From contig PLJC01000018.1 in NCBI GenBank assembly GCA_003139545.1, positions 186,148 through 250,147 on the forward strand: a DNA stretch of 64,000 bases, in the 5' to 3' direction. Position numbers and translations under genes: made by a program. Source of the stretch: Actinomycetota bacterium. Lineage in GTDB: Bacteria > Actinomycetota > Thermoleophilia > Gaiellales > Gaiellaceae. Of the stretch, positions 1 through 8,901 are shown one piece after another. A model generated the notes under the pieces. The model did not search any database and was not told the DNA's origin. It worked only from the letters and a program-made list of their open reading frames with translations. Numbering within the stretch: the first letter of the stretch is position 1; each line of letters starts with the position of its first letter.

Positions 1-492
1 GACGTCGCGCGCAGAGCGGAGAGCCAGGAGGCGTGCTTCCTCGCCGGCGACGACTACCGCGCGTTCCTCTCGCGGCACGGGCTCGAGGCGCGGCCGGGGC
101 CGATCGTCGACGCCGAAGGCAACGAGCTCGGCGTCCACGGCGGCGCCTGGGAGTTCACCCCGGGCCAGCGCCGCGGCATCGGCGTCGTCGCGGAACGCCC
201 GCTGTACGTGCTCGACACAGACGCGGCCGCGAACGCCGTCGTCGTCGGCCCGCACGAAGCGCTTGCCCGCAGCCGCGTGCGCGCGTCGGGGCGGCTCTAC
301 CTCGCGGCCGAGCGCGTCGACGCGAAGCTCCGCTACCGCTCTCCGGCCATCGCCGCGCGGGTGTCCGGCACCGAGGACGGCTTCGAGCTGGAGCTGGACG
401 AGCCCGCCTACGGCGTCGCGCGGGGCCAGGCGGCCGTTCTCTACTCAGGCGACGCCGTCATCGGCTGCGGGACCGTGACGGGCGCCTCCTAA
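1..492 (+). CDS. mnmA: tRNA-specific 2-thiouridylase MnmA, C-terminal part
   Basis: This is the 3' portion of a gene that enters from the left edge in frame 1 and stops at TAA 490-492, leaving 163 codons. MnmA thiolates U34 of Lys, Glu and Gln tRNAs in the cytoplasm. The segment SQEACFLAGDDYRAFL near the left edge matches the family's conserved SQ..CF motif, which holds the second catalytic cysteine, followed by the C-terminal beta-barrel pattern GQRRGIGV. The N-terminal PP-loop ATPase domain lies outside the window. The next gene starts 18 nt downstream with its own -10 element. Confidence 0.9.
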   Translation, partial: DVARRAESQEACFLAGDDYRAFLSRHGLEARPGPIVDAEGNELGVHGGAWEFTPGQRRGIGVVAERPLYVLDTDAAANAVVVGPHEALARSRVRASGRLYLAAERVDAKLRYRSPAIAARVSGTEDGFELELDEPAYGVARGQAAVLYSGDAVIGCGTVTGAS

Positions 493-495
493 GGG

Positions 496-501
496 TAGGA
501 T
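496..501 (+). promoter_or_regulatory. -10 element (TAGGAT) for the DUF948 gene
   Basis: TAGGAT lies 9 nt before the ATG at 511, immediately after the mnmA stop. A transcription start at or next to the ATG would make this a leaderless or very short-leader mRNA. The inference rests on spacing and on the same pattern at many other genes here. Confidence 0.45.
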
Positions 502-510
502 CGCCCGGGA

Positions 511-978
511 ATGCTCGTCGCCGCATTCACGTGGGGGGACCTCTGGCGACTCGCGCTCGCTGTGTTCCTCCTCGCCGTCGGCATCGGGTCGGCGTATTTC
601 CTCGTGCGCCTGGGCGGAACCGCCGGGCGCCTCTCTGCGTTCATCTCGGGAGCAGAGGAGGAGATCCTGCCCGTCATCAACAAGGTCGGAGGCAGCGTGG
701 ACCGGGTCAACAGCCAGCTCGACAAGGTCGACCGGATGACGGACAGCGCGGTCGACGCGGTGGTGAGCGTCGACAGCGCCGTGCGGACGGTGAGCTCGGC
801 CGTGACACGGCCGGTGCAGAAAGTCTCGGGCTTCGCCGCCGGCGTGAGCTACGGTGCCGCCGACTTCAAGGCGAAGCACGACTGGAAGCATGCAGTCCAG
901 TCGGGGAAGGAAGCCGCGGCCCGTCGCGAGCAGGAGCTCACCGACGAGCTGCACGACGTTGGGGGGCCAGGGTCGTGA
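511..978 (+). CDS. DUF948-type membrane-anchored protein
   Basis: This 155-aa protein has one N-terminal membrane helix (about residues 8-30) followed by a long amphipathic helical stretch of the kind seen in DUF948 proteins, with repeated V/D/S heptad-like positions (residues about 45-100). A charged tail follows. No catalytic motif is visible. It is the first gene of a three-gene unit: its TGA overlaps the GTG of the anti-sigma-like gene, which is followed at once by a SigB-family sigma factor. DUF948 genes are often linked to general stress loci, so a structural or signalling role in that system is possible but unproven. Confidence 0.7.
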   Translation: MLVAAFTWGDLWRLALAVFLLAVGIGSAYFLVRLGGTAGRLSAFISGAEEEILPVINKVGGSVDRVNSQLDKVDRMTDSAVDAVVSVDSAVRTVSSAVTRPVQKVSGFAAGVSYGAADFKAKHDWKHAVQSGKEAAARREQELTDELHDVGGPGS

Positions 979-1361
979 GCGATGAGATAACGCTTGTGGT
1001 GCCGGCACAGGAGGACTTTCGCCCGATCGTGCACCTCGTCGTCGGCGGCCTCGCGGTGCGCCTCGACCTGACGATGGACGCGCTCGAGGATCTGCAGGTC
1101 GCACTCGACGCACTGCTCGCGCGACGCGACGACGAAGGAGACGTCGTCGTGCGGGTGGCCTTCGACGACCAGGAAATGCGCGCCACGGTGGGACCGCTGC
1201 CGTCCGCGATCCTCGAAGACGTCGAGCGTGACGGCAACGAGCTCGGCCTTCGGCGCGTGCTCGAGACCGTGTGCGAGACGTTCGAGGTCGAGGAGCGCAA
1301 CGGCGAGGCATGGGTCGAGTTGACGAAGCGAACGGCCGCACCGACGGCTACTGGGGGGTAG
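975..1361 (+). CDS. RsbW-like anti-sigma factor, degenerate ATPase motifs
   Basis: This 128-aa protein starts at GTG 975, overlapping the upstream stop by 4 nt. It sits directly before a SigB-family sigma gene, the usual place of an RsbW/SpoIIAB-type anti-sigma factor. Its layout is compatible with a small HATPase fold: a helix around LTMDALEDLQVALDALL, strands around VVVRVAFDD, and a C-terminal strand in WVEL. The N-box (E..NA..H) that binds Mg-ATP in RsbW is replaced by DALLARR, and no GxG lid motifs are seen. It may bind the sigma factor without kinase activity. The call rests on context plus weak pattern similarity. Confidence 0.6.
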   Translation: MSDEITLVVPAQEDFRPIVHLVVGGLAVRLDLTMDALEDLQVALDALLARRDDEGDVVVRVAFDDQEMRATVGPLPSAILEDVERDGNELGLRRVLETVCETFEVEERNGEAWVELTKRTAAPTATGG

Positions 1362-1363
1362 AC

Positions 1364-2134
1364 GTGCCGCGGATCGACGACAAGATCCTGCTCCGGCGCT
1401 ACCACGAGCAGGGAGATCTCCAAGCGCGTGAGCAGCTCATCGAGCAGTACATGTCGCTCGTGCGCTCGCTCGCGCGCCGGTACTCGTATCGAGGCGAGCA
1501 GCTCGATGACCTGGTGCAGATCGGCGCCATCGGGCTCATCAAGGCGATCGACCGCTTTGACATCGAGCGCGGCGTCGAGCTGACGACGTACGCGACGCCG
1601 AACATCATCGGCGAGATCAAGCGCCATTTCCGCGACAAGGGCTGGGCGGTGCGCGTCCCGCGCGGTCTGCAGGAGCTGAACGTGCAGCTGTCGCGGCTCG
1701 TGGAACAGCTCACGGTGCAGCTCAGCCGCTCGCCGACGATTCCCGAGCTGGCGACCGCCGCCGGCGTACAGGAGGAGGAAGTGCTCGAGGCGCTCGAGTC
1801 CGGACGCGCCTACTCGTCCCTCTCGCTCTCGTCCGGCGGAGGCGACGGCGAGGACGACCTCGATCCGATGGAGTCGATCGGGACGATCGAGCACCAATAC
1901 GAGGTCTCCGAGGATCGCGCAGTCCTCGCGCCGGGATTCCGCGCGCTGGACGAGCGCGAGCGCATGATCCTCCAACTCCGTTTCTTCGACGGGCTCACGC
2001 AGTCGCAGATCGCGCAGCAGGTCGGCATCTCGCAGATGCACGTCTCGCGGCTCATCCGCCGCTCGCTCGAGAAGATCCGCGCGGAGATCGCCGAGGACGA
2101 GCCCGAGGCTACGTCGCAGCGCCGGCAGCGCTGA
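1364..2134 (+). CDS. RNA polymerase sigma factor, SigB/SigF/SigG family
   Basis: This 256-aa group 3 sigma factor directs RNA polymerase to alternative promoters. Region 2 is clear (LVRSLARRYSYRG, DDLVQIGAIGLIKAIDRFD), followed by the TYATPNIIGEIKRHFRDK segment, region 3, and a region 4 helix-turn-helix (LTQSQIAQQVGISQMHVSRL). GTG 1364 is chosen because it has a G-rich Shine-Dalgarno (GGGGGG) about 5 nt upstream and gives the usual family start; a longer reading would overlap the anti-sigma gene. Activity is probably controlled by the adjacent anti-sigma-like protein. The 3' end overlaps the convergent cyclase gene by 26 bp. Confidence 0.92.
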   Translation: MPRIDDKILLRRYHEQGDLQAREQLIEQYMSLVRSLARRYSYRGEQLDDLVQIGAIGLIKAIDRFDIERGVELTTYATPNIIGEIKRHFRDKGWAVRVPRGLQELNVQLSRLVEQLTVQLSRSPTIPELATAAGVQEEEVLEALESGRAYSSLSLSSGGGDGEDDLDPMESIGTIEHQYEVSEDRAVLAPGFRALDERERMILQLRFFDGLTQSQIAQQVGISQMHVSRLIRRSLEKIRAEIAEDEPEATSQRRQR

Positions 2135-5100
2135 GCAGCTCGCGCGTCCGCTCGATCTGCGGGACGCTCTCCTTACGCTCGAAGAAATCGAGCGCCGCGC
2201 GCAACGCTTCGATTTCCCCAGGCGAGCCACTCGCTCGCAACACCTCGGCCAGCGCGAGGTGGGCGAACGCATTGAGCTCCAGGTAGTCCGTGGTCGCGGC
2301 AAGCTCGACGGCTTCCCGTGCTAGGCGTTCGGCGCCGTCGTGATCGCCGCCTCGGGCGAGCAATCGGGCCCGGAGAGTCCGCAGCCGGAGCTGTGGATCG
2401 ACGTCGTCCGCCTGCGCGATCTCGGCGACGAGGTCCAGGATCTCGCTCGCCTCGTCGTCGCGGCCGAGCTCGTACAGCGCTTCTGCGAGCAACCCTGCGA
2501 TGGTCGAGCGGTAGCCGGTCTCGCCCAGCTCGCCGAGCCGGTCGAAGCTGCTTCGGAGTGTGCGCTCGGCCGCTTCGGGCTCGCCCGCCATGAGCTCGAT
2601 CGTCCCGAGCACCATGCCCGACGATTGGGCGTGCAGGTCCATGCCGCGTTCGGCCGCGATCGTCCGCGCCCGCCCGCAGTGCACGCGCGCCTCGTCGAAC
2701 TGCCCGGCGTGCATCGCAACGGCGGCGCTGTTCCAGTGATAGAAGGGGGCGTGCTCGAGCGCTGGGTGGAGGACCTCGGGAATCTCTTCCCGCGTCTGCG
2801 CGATCTCGGTCCGTGACGCCGCGCCCCACGCGCGCGCGCCGAGCGTCCATTGGACGCATTTCTGCGCCTGATACAGGTCCTCGGCCAGCAACGCGTGCTC
2901 CAACGCCTCGGCGAGGATGCCCTCGGCCGCACGCGACTGGCCGGCGAAGAAGTGATGCTGTCCGGCGATGAAGAGCATCGAAGCGCGCTGACCTTCGTCT
3001 CCTTCGCCCTCGGCGAGTGCGGCGGCCTCGGTCGCGAGCGCAATCGTGCGCTCGAAGCTCGCCGACGGGTCGGCGACGTGGCCCGCCACGGCAGACCGGA
3101 GCGCGGCGGCCATCGCCGAGATCAGTTCGTCGCCGACCGCCAGAGCCTCGTCCATGGTTTCGGCGAGGAGCGCCGCTGCCCGCTCGAGCTCCCCCGTTCC
3201 CTCCGCCAGCACCTCGCAGAGCTCGACGAGCAAGGCGAGCCGCCCCGGCGCGGGGAGTCTCGCCGCTCGGTCGAGCAACGACGCCGCGGCGCGCATGTCG
3301 CCGCGCAGCCGCGCCGTGTGTCCGGCCGCGGTGAGCAGCTCGACCGCGCGTGCGGCGAGCGCCTCGCCGTCGGCGTCGACCGGGCCGAGCTCGGCGCGGT
3401 AGCGATACGCCTGCTCGAGGTGGTACGCGACGATTTCGTCATGCTCAACGAGGTCAGTGCCACGCTCACCGAGCCACGCGGCGAAGCGCTCGTGCAGCTC
3501 GGCGCGGACGGCCTTCGGCAGCGCGTCGTAGGCAGCGTCGCGAATGAGGATGTGGCGGAAGCGGTACGCGTCACCGACGGGAATCTGCGCCCGTTCCGGC
3601 CTGACGAGCTCCTTGCGGACGAGCGCGACAAGCTGCCGGTCCACTGACGCCGGCTCGCGGGCAATGGCCTCGACGGCTGCGCTGTGGAAGAGCTGGCCCT
3701 CGACCGACCCGCGCTCGAGCACGTTGCGCTCGATCGGGTCCAGCTGGTCCAGACGTGCGGCCAGCAGCGCTTTGATCGTGGGTGGGACGACGATCTCCCG
3801 CTCGCCGGACGCACGCACCATTGCCAGCATTTCCTCGACGAAGAGCGGGTTGCCGTCCGCCGCCGTGCGGATGCGTGCGACGAGCTCGGGATCGAGTTGC
3901 TCGCCGCCGAGCAGTCGTTCGATCAATTCCTCCGTCTCGCCTGCGTCCAGCGGCTCGAGGAAGATCGTGGTCGCGTTCAGCTTGCCGCCGCCCCAGCCCG
4001 GCCGCCGGTCGAGCAGCTCAGGCCGCGCAAGACAGAGGAGGAGGATCGGAGCGTCGCGCGAGAGGTCGGCGACGTGCTCGATCAGGTCGAGGAACGTCGG
4101 CTCCGCCCAGTGCACGTCGTCGAAGACGACGACGAGCGGGCGCTCCTGCGCAATCCCCTCGAGCAGCTTGCGCATGGCCCAGGCGATCTCCTCCGGTGTC
4201 GTCGGCGTTCCGGTCTCGCCGAGGAGCGCATCGAGCGCGGGCTGTCCGCCGCTGCCGCCGAGCTGCTTCAGCACCTCGACGACGGGCCAGTAGGTGATGC
4301 CCTCGCCGTACGAGAGGCAGTGGCCCATGACGACTCGCGCGTCGACGCCGGCGAGGAACTCGCGGGCGAGGCGCGACTTGCCGACGCCGGCCGTGCCGAG
4401 CAGCGTGAAGAGCGCGCACGTCCGTTTTCGCACTGCGTTCGCGAACGCGTCCTCGAGGGAGTCGCGTTCGTGCGTTCGGCCGACCATCGGCGCGTCGAGG
4501 TGGCGCGCCATCCCCGGGGCGTCCCGCGTGACGGCCTCGAGCCGGTATGCAACGACCGGCGCCTGCTTGCCCTTCAGCTCGATGGGGACGAGCTCCTCGA
4601 CAGTGACCGCGTCTCGTACGAGTGCGCATGTCTCCTGGCCGATCACGATCTCTCCCGGTGCGGCGGCCTGCTGCAAGCGCGCCGCGACGTTGACGGCGTC
4701 GCCGGTGGCGAGCCGCTCTTCCGTACCGGTCACGACCTCGCCGGTGTTGATCCCGATCCGGAGCTCGAGCGTCGTGTCGTAGTCGCGGCCGAGCTCGGCG
4801 TTCAGCACCTCGATTGCGCTCCGCAGCTCGGCGGCGGCGCGCACGGCGCGGATCGCATCGTCCTCGTGCACGACGGGGACGCCGAAGACGGCCATCACGG
4901 CATCGCCGATGAACTTCTCCACCGTCCCACCGTGCCGTTCGATGACGCGCCGAGCCTCCTCGAAGTAGCGCGCCATCACGTGGCGGAAGCTCTCGGCGTC
5001 GAGCCGCTCTCCGAGCGCGGTCGATCCGGTCACGTCGCAGAAGACGACCGTGACGGTCTTGCGCTGCTCGTGTGCCTCGGCGGGCGCGGCTTGCGACGCT

Positions 5101-5165
5101 CCGCAGGTATCGCAGAAGAGTGCGCCCTCACGGAGCTCGGCGCCACAGGACGAGCACACGACCAT
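2109..5165 (-). CDS. Class III adenylate/guanylate cyclase - AAA ATPase - TPR regulator
   Basis: This is a 1018-aa multidomain protein. Residues 1-25 form a zinc ribbon (CSSCG...CDTCG). A class III cyclase domain follows at about 35-210, with the metal aspartates in FCDVTGST and GDAVMAVFG and a GDAVNVAARL motif. A STAND-like ATPase follows, with Walker A GTAGVGKS and Walker B LVVVFDDVHWAE. The C-terminal half is helical TPR-like repeat. Such proteins are common in actinobacteria and are thought to couple ligand or partner binding to cNMP production or transcriptional responses; the substrate nucleotide cannot be read from sequence. The ATG at 5165 has TAGAAC 6 nt upstream on its strand. Confidence 0.85.
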   Translation of the reverse strand: MVVCSSCGAELREGALFCDTCGASQAAPAEAHEQRKTVTVVFCDVTGSTALGERLDAESFRHVMARYFEEARRVIERHGGTVEKFIGDAVMAVFGVPVVHEDDAIRAVRAAAELRSAIEVLNAELGRDYDTTLELRIGINTGEVVTGTEERLATGDAVNVAARLQQAAAPGEIVIGQETCALVRDAVTVEELVPIELKGKQAPVVAYRLEAVTRDAPGMARHLDAPMVGRTHERDSLEDAFANAVRKRTCALFTLLGTAGVGKSRLAREFLAGVDARVVMGHCLSYGEGITYWPVVEVLKQLGGSGGQPALDALLGETGTPTTPEEIAWAMRKLLEGIAQERPLVVVFDDVHWAEPTFLDLIEHVADLSRDAPILLLCLARPELLDRRPGWGGGKLNATTIFLEPLDAGETEELIERLLGGEQLDPELVARIRTAADGNPLFVEEMLAMVRASGEREIVVPPTIKALLAARLDQLDPIERNVLERGSVEGQLFHSAAVEAIAREPASVDRQLVALVRKELVRPERAQIPVGDAYRFRHILIRDAAYDALPKAVRAELHERFAAWLGERGTDLVEHDEIVAYHLEQAYRYRAELGPVDADGEALAARAVELLTAAGHTARLRGDMRAAASLLDRAARLPAPGRLALLVELCEVLAEGTGELERAAALLAETMDEALAVGDELISAMAAALRSAVAGHVADPSASFERTIALATEAAALAEGEGDEGQRASMLFIAGQHHFFAGQSRAAEGILAEALEHALLAEDLYQAQKCVQWTLGARAWGAASRTEIAQTREEIPEVLHPALEHAPFYHWNSAAVAMHAGQFDEARVHCGRARTIAAERGMDLHAQSSGMVLGTIELMAGEPEAAERTLRSSFDRLGELGETGYRSTIAGLLAEALYELGRDDEASEILDLVAEIAQADDVDPQLRLRTLRARLLARGGDHDGAERLAREAVELAATTDYLELNAFAHLALAEVLRASGSPGEIEALRAALDFFERKESVPQIERTRELLSAAGAAT

Positions 5166-5174
5166 GGGGGAGTT

Positions 5175-5963
5175 CTACTCGGAACGGAAGCCGAAATCGA
5201 GGAGCCGCGTCCCGTCGACGTACATGTTCGGGTCGTCGAGCAGCACCGCGAGCACCGTACGACCGTGGCGCGTCGCCGAGACGACGAGGCACGGCCCCGA
5301 CTTGTGGGTGTACCCGGACTTGACGCCATCGGCGCCGGGATAGGAGCGCAGCATCAAGTTGTTGTTGACGTAGATCTTCGAATAGGTCGGTGCGCTCCAC
5401 GGCACGTGGATGATCTTCGTCCGCACGATCTTGTCGAAGCGCTCGTTTCGGAGGGCGACGCGCGTCAGCGCCGCCATGTCCCACGCGCTCGAATAGTTGT
5501 CGCGGTCGACGACTCCGCTCGGCGAGATGAAGTGCGTGTCGCGCAGGCCGAGTCGGTGCGCCTCGTCGTTCATCTCGCGCACGAACGTCCACTTGTCGCC
5601 TCCCGTGGCGATCGCGAGAGCAAGCGCGTCGTCGTTCCCGGAGTAGAGGAGCATCGAGTAGAAGAGCTTCCACGCCTTGACGCGCTCGCCCGCGCGTAGG
5701 CCTTCGCGGACGAGCGGGACGCGCGGCACGGACTTGTCGACGGTGACGATGTCGTCGCCATTCAGGAGGTGTTCGGGCGCGAGCGGCACCGCATGCACGG
5801 TGTGGACGACAGGCGCGTCGACGACGAGCGGGCCGGACGCGGCCGCGTCCACGGTCGCGGCCGGGCGGCGCGCGCCGACCCACGCACCGGCCATGACCGC
5901 CGCGAGGACGAGCAGCACGACGGGGGTGAGCCGACGGAGGCGGTACTTCCGACGGGGTCGCAC
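5175..5963 (-). CDS. D-alanyl-D-alanine carboxypeptidase-like protein lacking SxxK
   Basis: This 262-aa exported protein of the S11 (DacF/DacA) fold has a positively charged N-terminus and a membrane or signal segment at about residues 13-31. Two of the three penicillin-binding motifs are present: SGN at 108-110 and KSG at 215-217. The nucleophile motif SxxK is missing: the stretch where PASTTK normally stands reads APVVHTVHAVPL (about 50-61). The GTG start at 5963 is backed by a -10 (TATGCT) 6 nt upstream, and divergent alaS leaves no room for a longer N-terminus. It is likely a cell-wall protein without D,D-peptidase activity; the substrate is unknown. Confidence 0.75.
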   Translation of the reverse strand: MRPRRKYRLRRLTPVVLLVLAAVMAGAWVGARRPAATVDAAASGPLVVDAPVVHTVHAVPLAPEHLLNGDDIVTVDKSVPRVPLVREGLRAGERVKAWKLFYSMLLYSGNDDALALAIATGGDKWTFVREMNDEAHRLGLRDTHFISPSGVVDRDNYSSAWDMAALTRVALRNERFDKIVRTKIIHVPWSAPTYSKIYVNNNLMLRSYPGADGVKSGYTHKSGPCLVVSATRHGRTVLAVLLDDPNMYVDGTRLLDFGFRSE

Positions 5964-5969
5964 CCGGCG

Positions 5970-6006
5970 AGCATACGACGGCCCCCGGAGGACCCCAACC
6001 TAGAAT
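5970..6006. promoter_or_regulatory. Divergent promoters, DacF-like gene and alaS
   Basis: On the minus strand TATGCT (5975-5970) is 6 nt before the GTG at 5963. On the plus strand TAGAAT (6001-6006) is 7 nt before the ATG at 6014. The plus -10 overlaps an upstream in-frame ATG (6005), so a transcript starting at the usual distance would begin at ATG 6014; this decides the alaS start. Confidence 0.5.
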
Positions 6007-6013
6007 GGCCCGG

Positions 6014-8509
6014 ATGCGCACGTCTGCGGAAATCCGCGAGGGATTCCTCTCCTTCTTCGAGGAGAAGGGCCACATGCGCCGTCCGTCGGCATCGCTCGTG
6101 CCGCGCGCCGACGACCGGTCGACGCTGCTCACCACCGCCGGCATGCAGCCGCAGATGCCCTTCTTCCTCGGCCACGAGCAGCCGCCCGCGCCGCTGACCA
6201 CGACCGCGCAGAAGTGCTTCCGCACGCCGGACATCGACGAGGTCGGGCTCGACACGTACCACCTGACGTTCTTCGAGATGCTCGGCAACTTCTCGTTCGG
6301 CCAGTACTTCAAGGAGGGCGCGATCGCGTACGCGACCGAGTTCGTTCGCGACCGGCTCGGGCTCGACTGGGGCCGGATCTGGGTGAGCGTGCACGCCGGC
6401 GACCCGGAGCTGAAGCTCGGCCCCGACGAGGAGGCCATTCGCCTTTGGGAGGCGATCGGCATCCCGCCCGAGCGGATCGTGCCGCTGCCGTCGTCCGAGA
6501 ACTTCTGGTCGGTCGGCGGGCCGGGCCCGTGCGGCCCTGACTCGGAGATCTACTACGACTGGGGCGTCGAGGCCGGCTGCGGCGAGCCTGACTGCGCGCC
6601 TGGCTGTACGCGCTGCGCACGCTTCCTCGAGTTCTGGAACCTGGTCTTCATGGCCTACGAGCAACACGCAGACGGGACGCTCACCCCGCTGCCGGCGCAG
6701 AACGTCGACACCGGCCTCGGTCTCGAGCGCACCGCGCAGATCGTCCAGCAGGTTGCGTCCGTGTACGACACGGACGGCTATCAGACGATCATGCGCTGGA
6801 TCGCGTCCGAGTCGGGAGTCGCGTACGGCGATTCGGTCGACGCGACGAAGGCGCACCGCGTGCTCGCCGACCACGGCCGCGGCATGACGTTCCTCGTCTC
6901 CGACGGCGTGACGCCGTCGAACGAGGGCCGCGGGTACGTGCTCCGGCGCGTCATCCGCCGCGCGGCACAGCACGGGCAGCGCATCGGTATGCAGCCGCCG
7001 TTCCTCGCCGGCCTCGCCGACGCCGTCATCGAGCAGATGGGGGAGGCGTATCCCGAGCTCGGTGAGCACCGGCGCGAGATCCAGCAAGTCTTGACCGCCG
7101 AGGAGGAGCGCTTCGGCGAGACGCTCGAGCGCGGGATGAAGGTGTTCGAGGAGGCGGCGGCGCGCGGCGAGATCACCGGCGACGACGCGTTCACGCTGCA
7201 GGCGACGTACGGCTTCCCGATCGAGCTGACGCAGGAGCTCGCGCGCGAGCGCGGCCTCGGCGTGAACGACGAGGAGTACACGCGGCTGTTCGAGGAGCAC
7301 CGCGAGATCTCGCGCCGGACGAGCGGGGTCCAGGTGGACGTTCGTTTCCCCGGCGCGCCTCGCACCGAGTTCGTCGGGTACGAGCGCACCGAGGTGCCAA
7401 CCGCGATCGTCGCATACGCCGATCTCGGCGACGGTCTCTTCCAGGCGAAGCTCGAGCGGTCGCCGTTCTATCCCGCCGGCGGCGGCCAGGTTTCGGACCT
7501 AGGGACGATCGCGAAGGACGATGGCGCGGTCGCAGAGGTCGTCGAGCTCATCCGCTTGGACGGGGACCAGGAGGTCGTGTTCCGAGGGGAAGGCTTCGGC
7601 GTCGGTGATCGCGTGGTCGCGATCGTCCCGTGGAGCGTGCGCTTCCCGACGATGGCGAACCACACGGCCACCCACGTTTTGCACGAGTGCCTGCGCGAGG
7701 TTCTGGGCGACCACGTGAAACAGGCGGGCTCGGCGGTGCGGCCGGACAAGCTCCGCTTCGACTTCACGCACCCGCAGGCGCTCAGCTCCGAGGAGCGCGT
7801 CGAGGTCGAGCGACGCGTGAACGAGCGCGTGTTCGCGAACCTCCCGGTGCGGATCTACGAGACGCCGATCGCCGAAGCGCGCAAGCTCGGCGCGATGATG
7901 CTCTTTGGCGAGAAGTACGGCGACATCGTGCGTGTCGTCGACATCGACGGCTGGTCGGTGGAGCTCTGCGGCGGCACGCACGTGCGCTCGACCGCGGAGA
8001 TCGGGCCGTTCGTCATCCTCAACGAGAGCTCCGTCGGCGCAGGCGCGCGCCGCATCGAGGCGGTGACGGCAGGGGAGGGGTTCGCGCTTCTGCACGAGCA
8101 GGCGCGCGAAGCGGAGGCGTTGCGCGGTGAGCTCGAGCGCGCGCGGCGCGAGTCGAAACAGCCGAAGCAGGAAGCGGCGGTGCAATACGAGATCACCGAG
8201 CGCGTGGACGGCGTCGTCTTCGCGCAGGCGTCCGATCTGCAGCCGGGGCCGCTGCGCGACCTCTCGGACCGCATCCGCCAGCAGGAGAGGGCCGACGGCG
8301 CCGTCGTCGCGTCCATCACCGACGGCCGGGTGCACATCGTCGTCAACGTGGCCGAGAGCGTCGGCGTCGACGCGGCAGCGCTCGCGAACGAGATGGGGCA
8401 GATCGTGGGCGGACGCGGTGGCGGGAAGCCGACGATGGCCCAGGCCGGCGGGAACGTCCCCGAAGAGATCCCGAAGGCGTTCGCCGCGGCGAAGAAGGCG
8501 CTCGCATGA
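6014..8509 (+). CDS. alaS: Alanyl-tRNA synthetase
   Basis: This 831-aa class II synthetase charges tRNA-Ala. Visible features are the N-terminal catalytic core (IREGFLSFFEEKGH, FFEMLGNFSFGQYFK, a GGPGPCGPDSEIYYD motif region), the editing domain with HTATH (about 7662-7676) and the CGGTHV zinc ligands, and a C-terminal DHHA1/C-Ala region (GRGGGKPTMAQAGG). Length is slightly below the usual 870-880. An in-frame ATG at 6005 would add three residues, but it overlaps the probable -10. The 3' end overlaps ruvX by ATGA. The alaS-ruvX-mltG-aroE order is a common bacterial cluster. Confidence 0.97.
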   Translation: MRTSAEIREGFLSFFEEKGHMRRPSASLVPRADDRSTLLTTAGMQPQMPFFLGHEQPPAPLTTTAQKCFRTPDIDEVGLDTYHLTFFEMLGNFSFGQYFKEGAIAYATEFVRDRLGLDWGRIWVSVHAGDPELKLGPDEEAIRLWEAIGIPPERIVPLPSSENFWSVGGPGPCGPDSEIYYDWGVEAGCGEPDCAPGCTRCARFLEFWNLVFMAYEQHADGTLTPLPAQNVDTGLGLERTAQIVQQVASVYDTDGYQTIMRWIASESGVAYGDSVDATKAHRVLADHGRGMTFLVSDGVTPSNEGRGYVLRRVIRRAAQHGQRIGMQPPFLAGLADAVIEQMGEAYPELGEHRREIQQVLTAEEERFGETLERGMKVFEEAAARGEITGDDAFTLQATYGFPIELTQELARERGLGVNDEEYTRLFEEHREISRRTSGVQVDVRFPGAPRTEFVGYERTEVPTAIVAYADLGDGLFQAKLERSPFYPAGGGQVSDLGTIAKDDGAVAEVVELIRLDGDQEVVFRGEGFGVGDRVVAIVPWSVRFPTMANHTATHVLHECLREVLGDHVKQAGSAVRPDKLRFDFTHPQALSSEERVEVERRVNERVFANLPVRIYETPIAEARKLGAMMLFGEKYGDIVRVVDIDGWSVELCGGTHVRSTAEIGPFVILNESSVGAGARRIEAVTAGEGFALLHEQAREAEALRGELERARRESKQPKQEAAVQYEITERVDGVVFAQASDLQPGPLRDLSDRIRQQERADGAVVASITDGRVHIVVNVAESVGVDAAALANEMGQIVGGRGGGKPTMAQAGGNVPEEIPKAFAAAKKALA

Positions 8510-8901
8510 AGGTCATGGCGCTCGACTTCGGCTCTGCGCGCACGGGCGTCGCGGTGTCCGACCCGACCGGCGTGGTCGCGCGCCCGCTGGGCGTGGTCGA
8601 GCGCGCGGGCGGCGAGGCCGGTCTCGCCGAAGTCGTGCGGCTCGCCTGCGAGCAGGAAGTCCAGGAGGTGGTCGTCGGCCACCCGTTGACCTTGCGCGGC
8701 GAGCGTGGGGAGCAGGCGCGCGCGGCCGAGCGGTTCGCCAAGGCGCTGCGCGCAGCCGTCGACGTCCCCGTCGTGCTCTTCGACGAGCGCTTCACGACCG
8801 ATCTGGCGGAGCAGAGCTCCTCGGCGACCCCGGAAGACGCGCGCGCGGCGGCGCATCTCCTCTCCAGTTATCTCGAGTGGTCCGGCTCAGCGCGGCGCTA
8901 A
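8506..8901 (+). CDS. ruvX: Holliday junction resolvase-like RuvX/YqgF
   Basis: This 131-aa RNase H-fold protein of the RuvX/YqgF family acts in 16S rRNA 5' maturation and/or branched DNA processing. It shows the first acidic strand MALDFGSARTGVAVSDP, a central VVVGHPLTLRGERGEQA segment, the DERFTT motif, and a final AAAHLLSSYLEW helix with a conserved acidic residue (PEDA). It is translationally coupled to alaS (ATGA) and overlaps the mltG start by 25 bp. Length is near the family's lower end. Confidence 0.92.
   Translation: MKVMALDFGSARTGVAVSDPTGVVARPLGVVERAGGEAGLAEVVRLACEQEVQEVVVGHPLTLRGERGEQARAAERFAKALRAAVDVPVVLFDERFTTDLAEQSSSATPEDARAAAHLLSSYLEWSGSARR

Noticed and set aside
938-2302. Long open frames on the strand opposite clear genes (also at 5762-7300, 55656-56954, 49244-50536 and many others)
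   Set aside because: High GC makes stop codons rare in shadow frames; their translations are arginine/alanine/proline-rich without family patterns, while the opposite strand holds recognisable proteins.
6005-6013. ATG 6005 as the alaS start
   Set aside because: It overlaps the TAGAAT -10 element; a transcript from that promoter would begin near ATG 6014, which also gives a normal AlaRS N-terminus.
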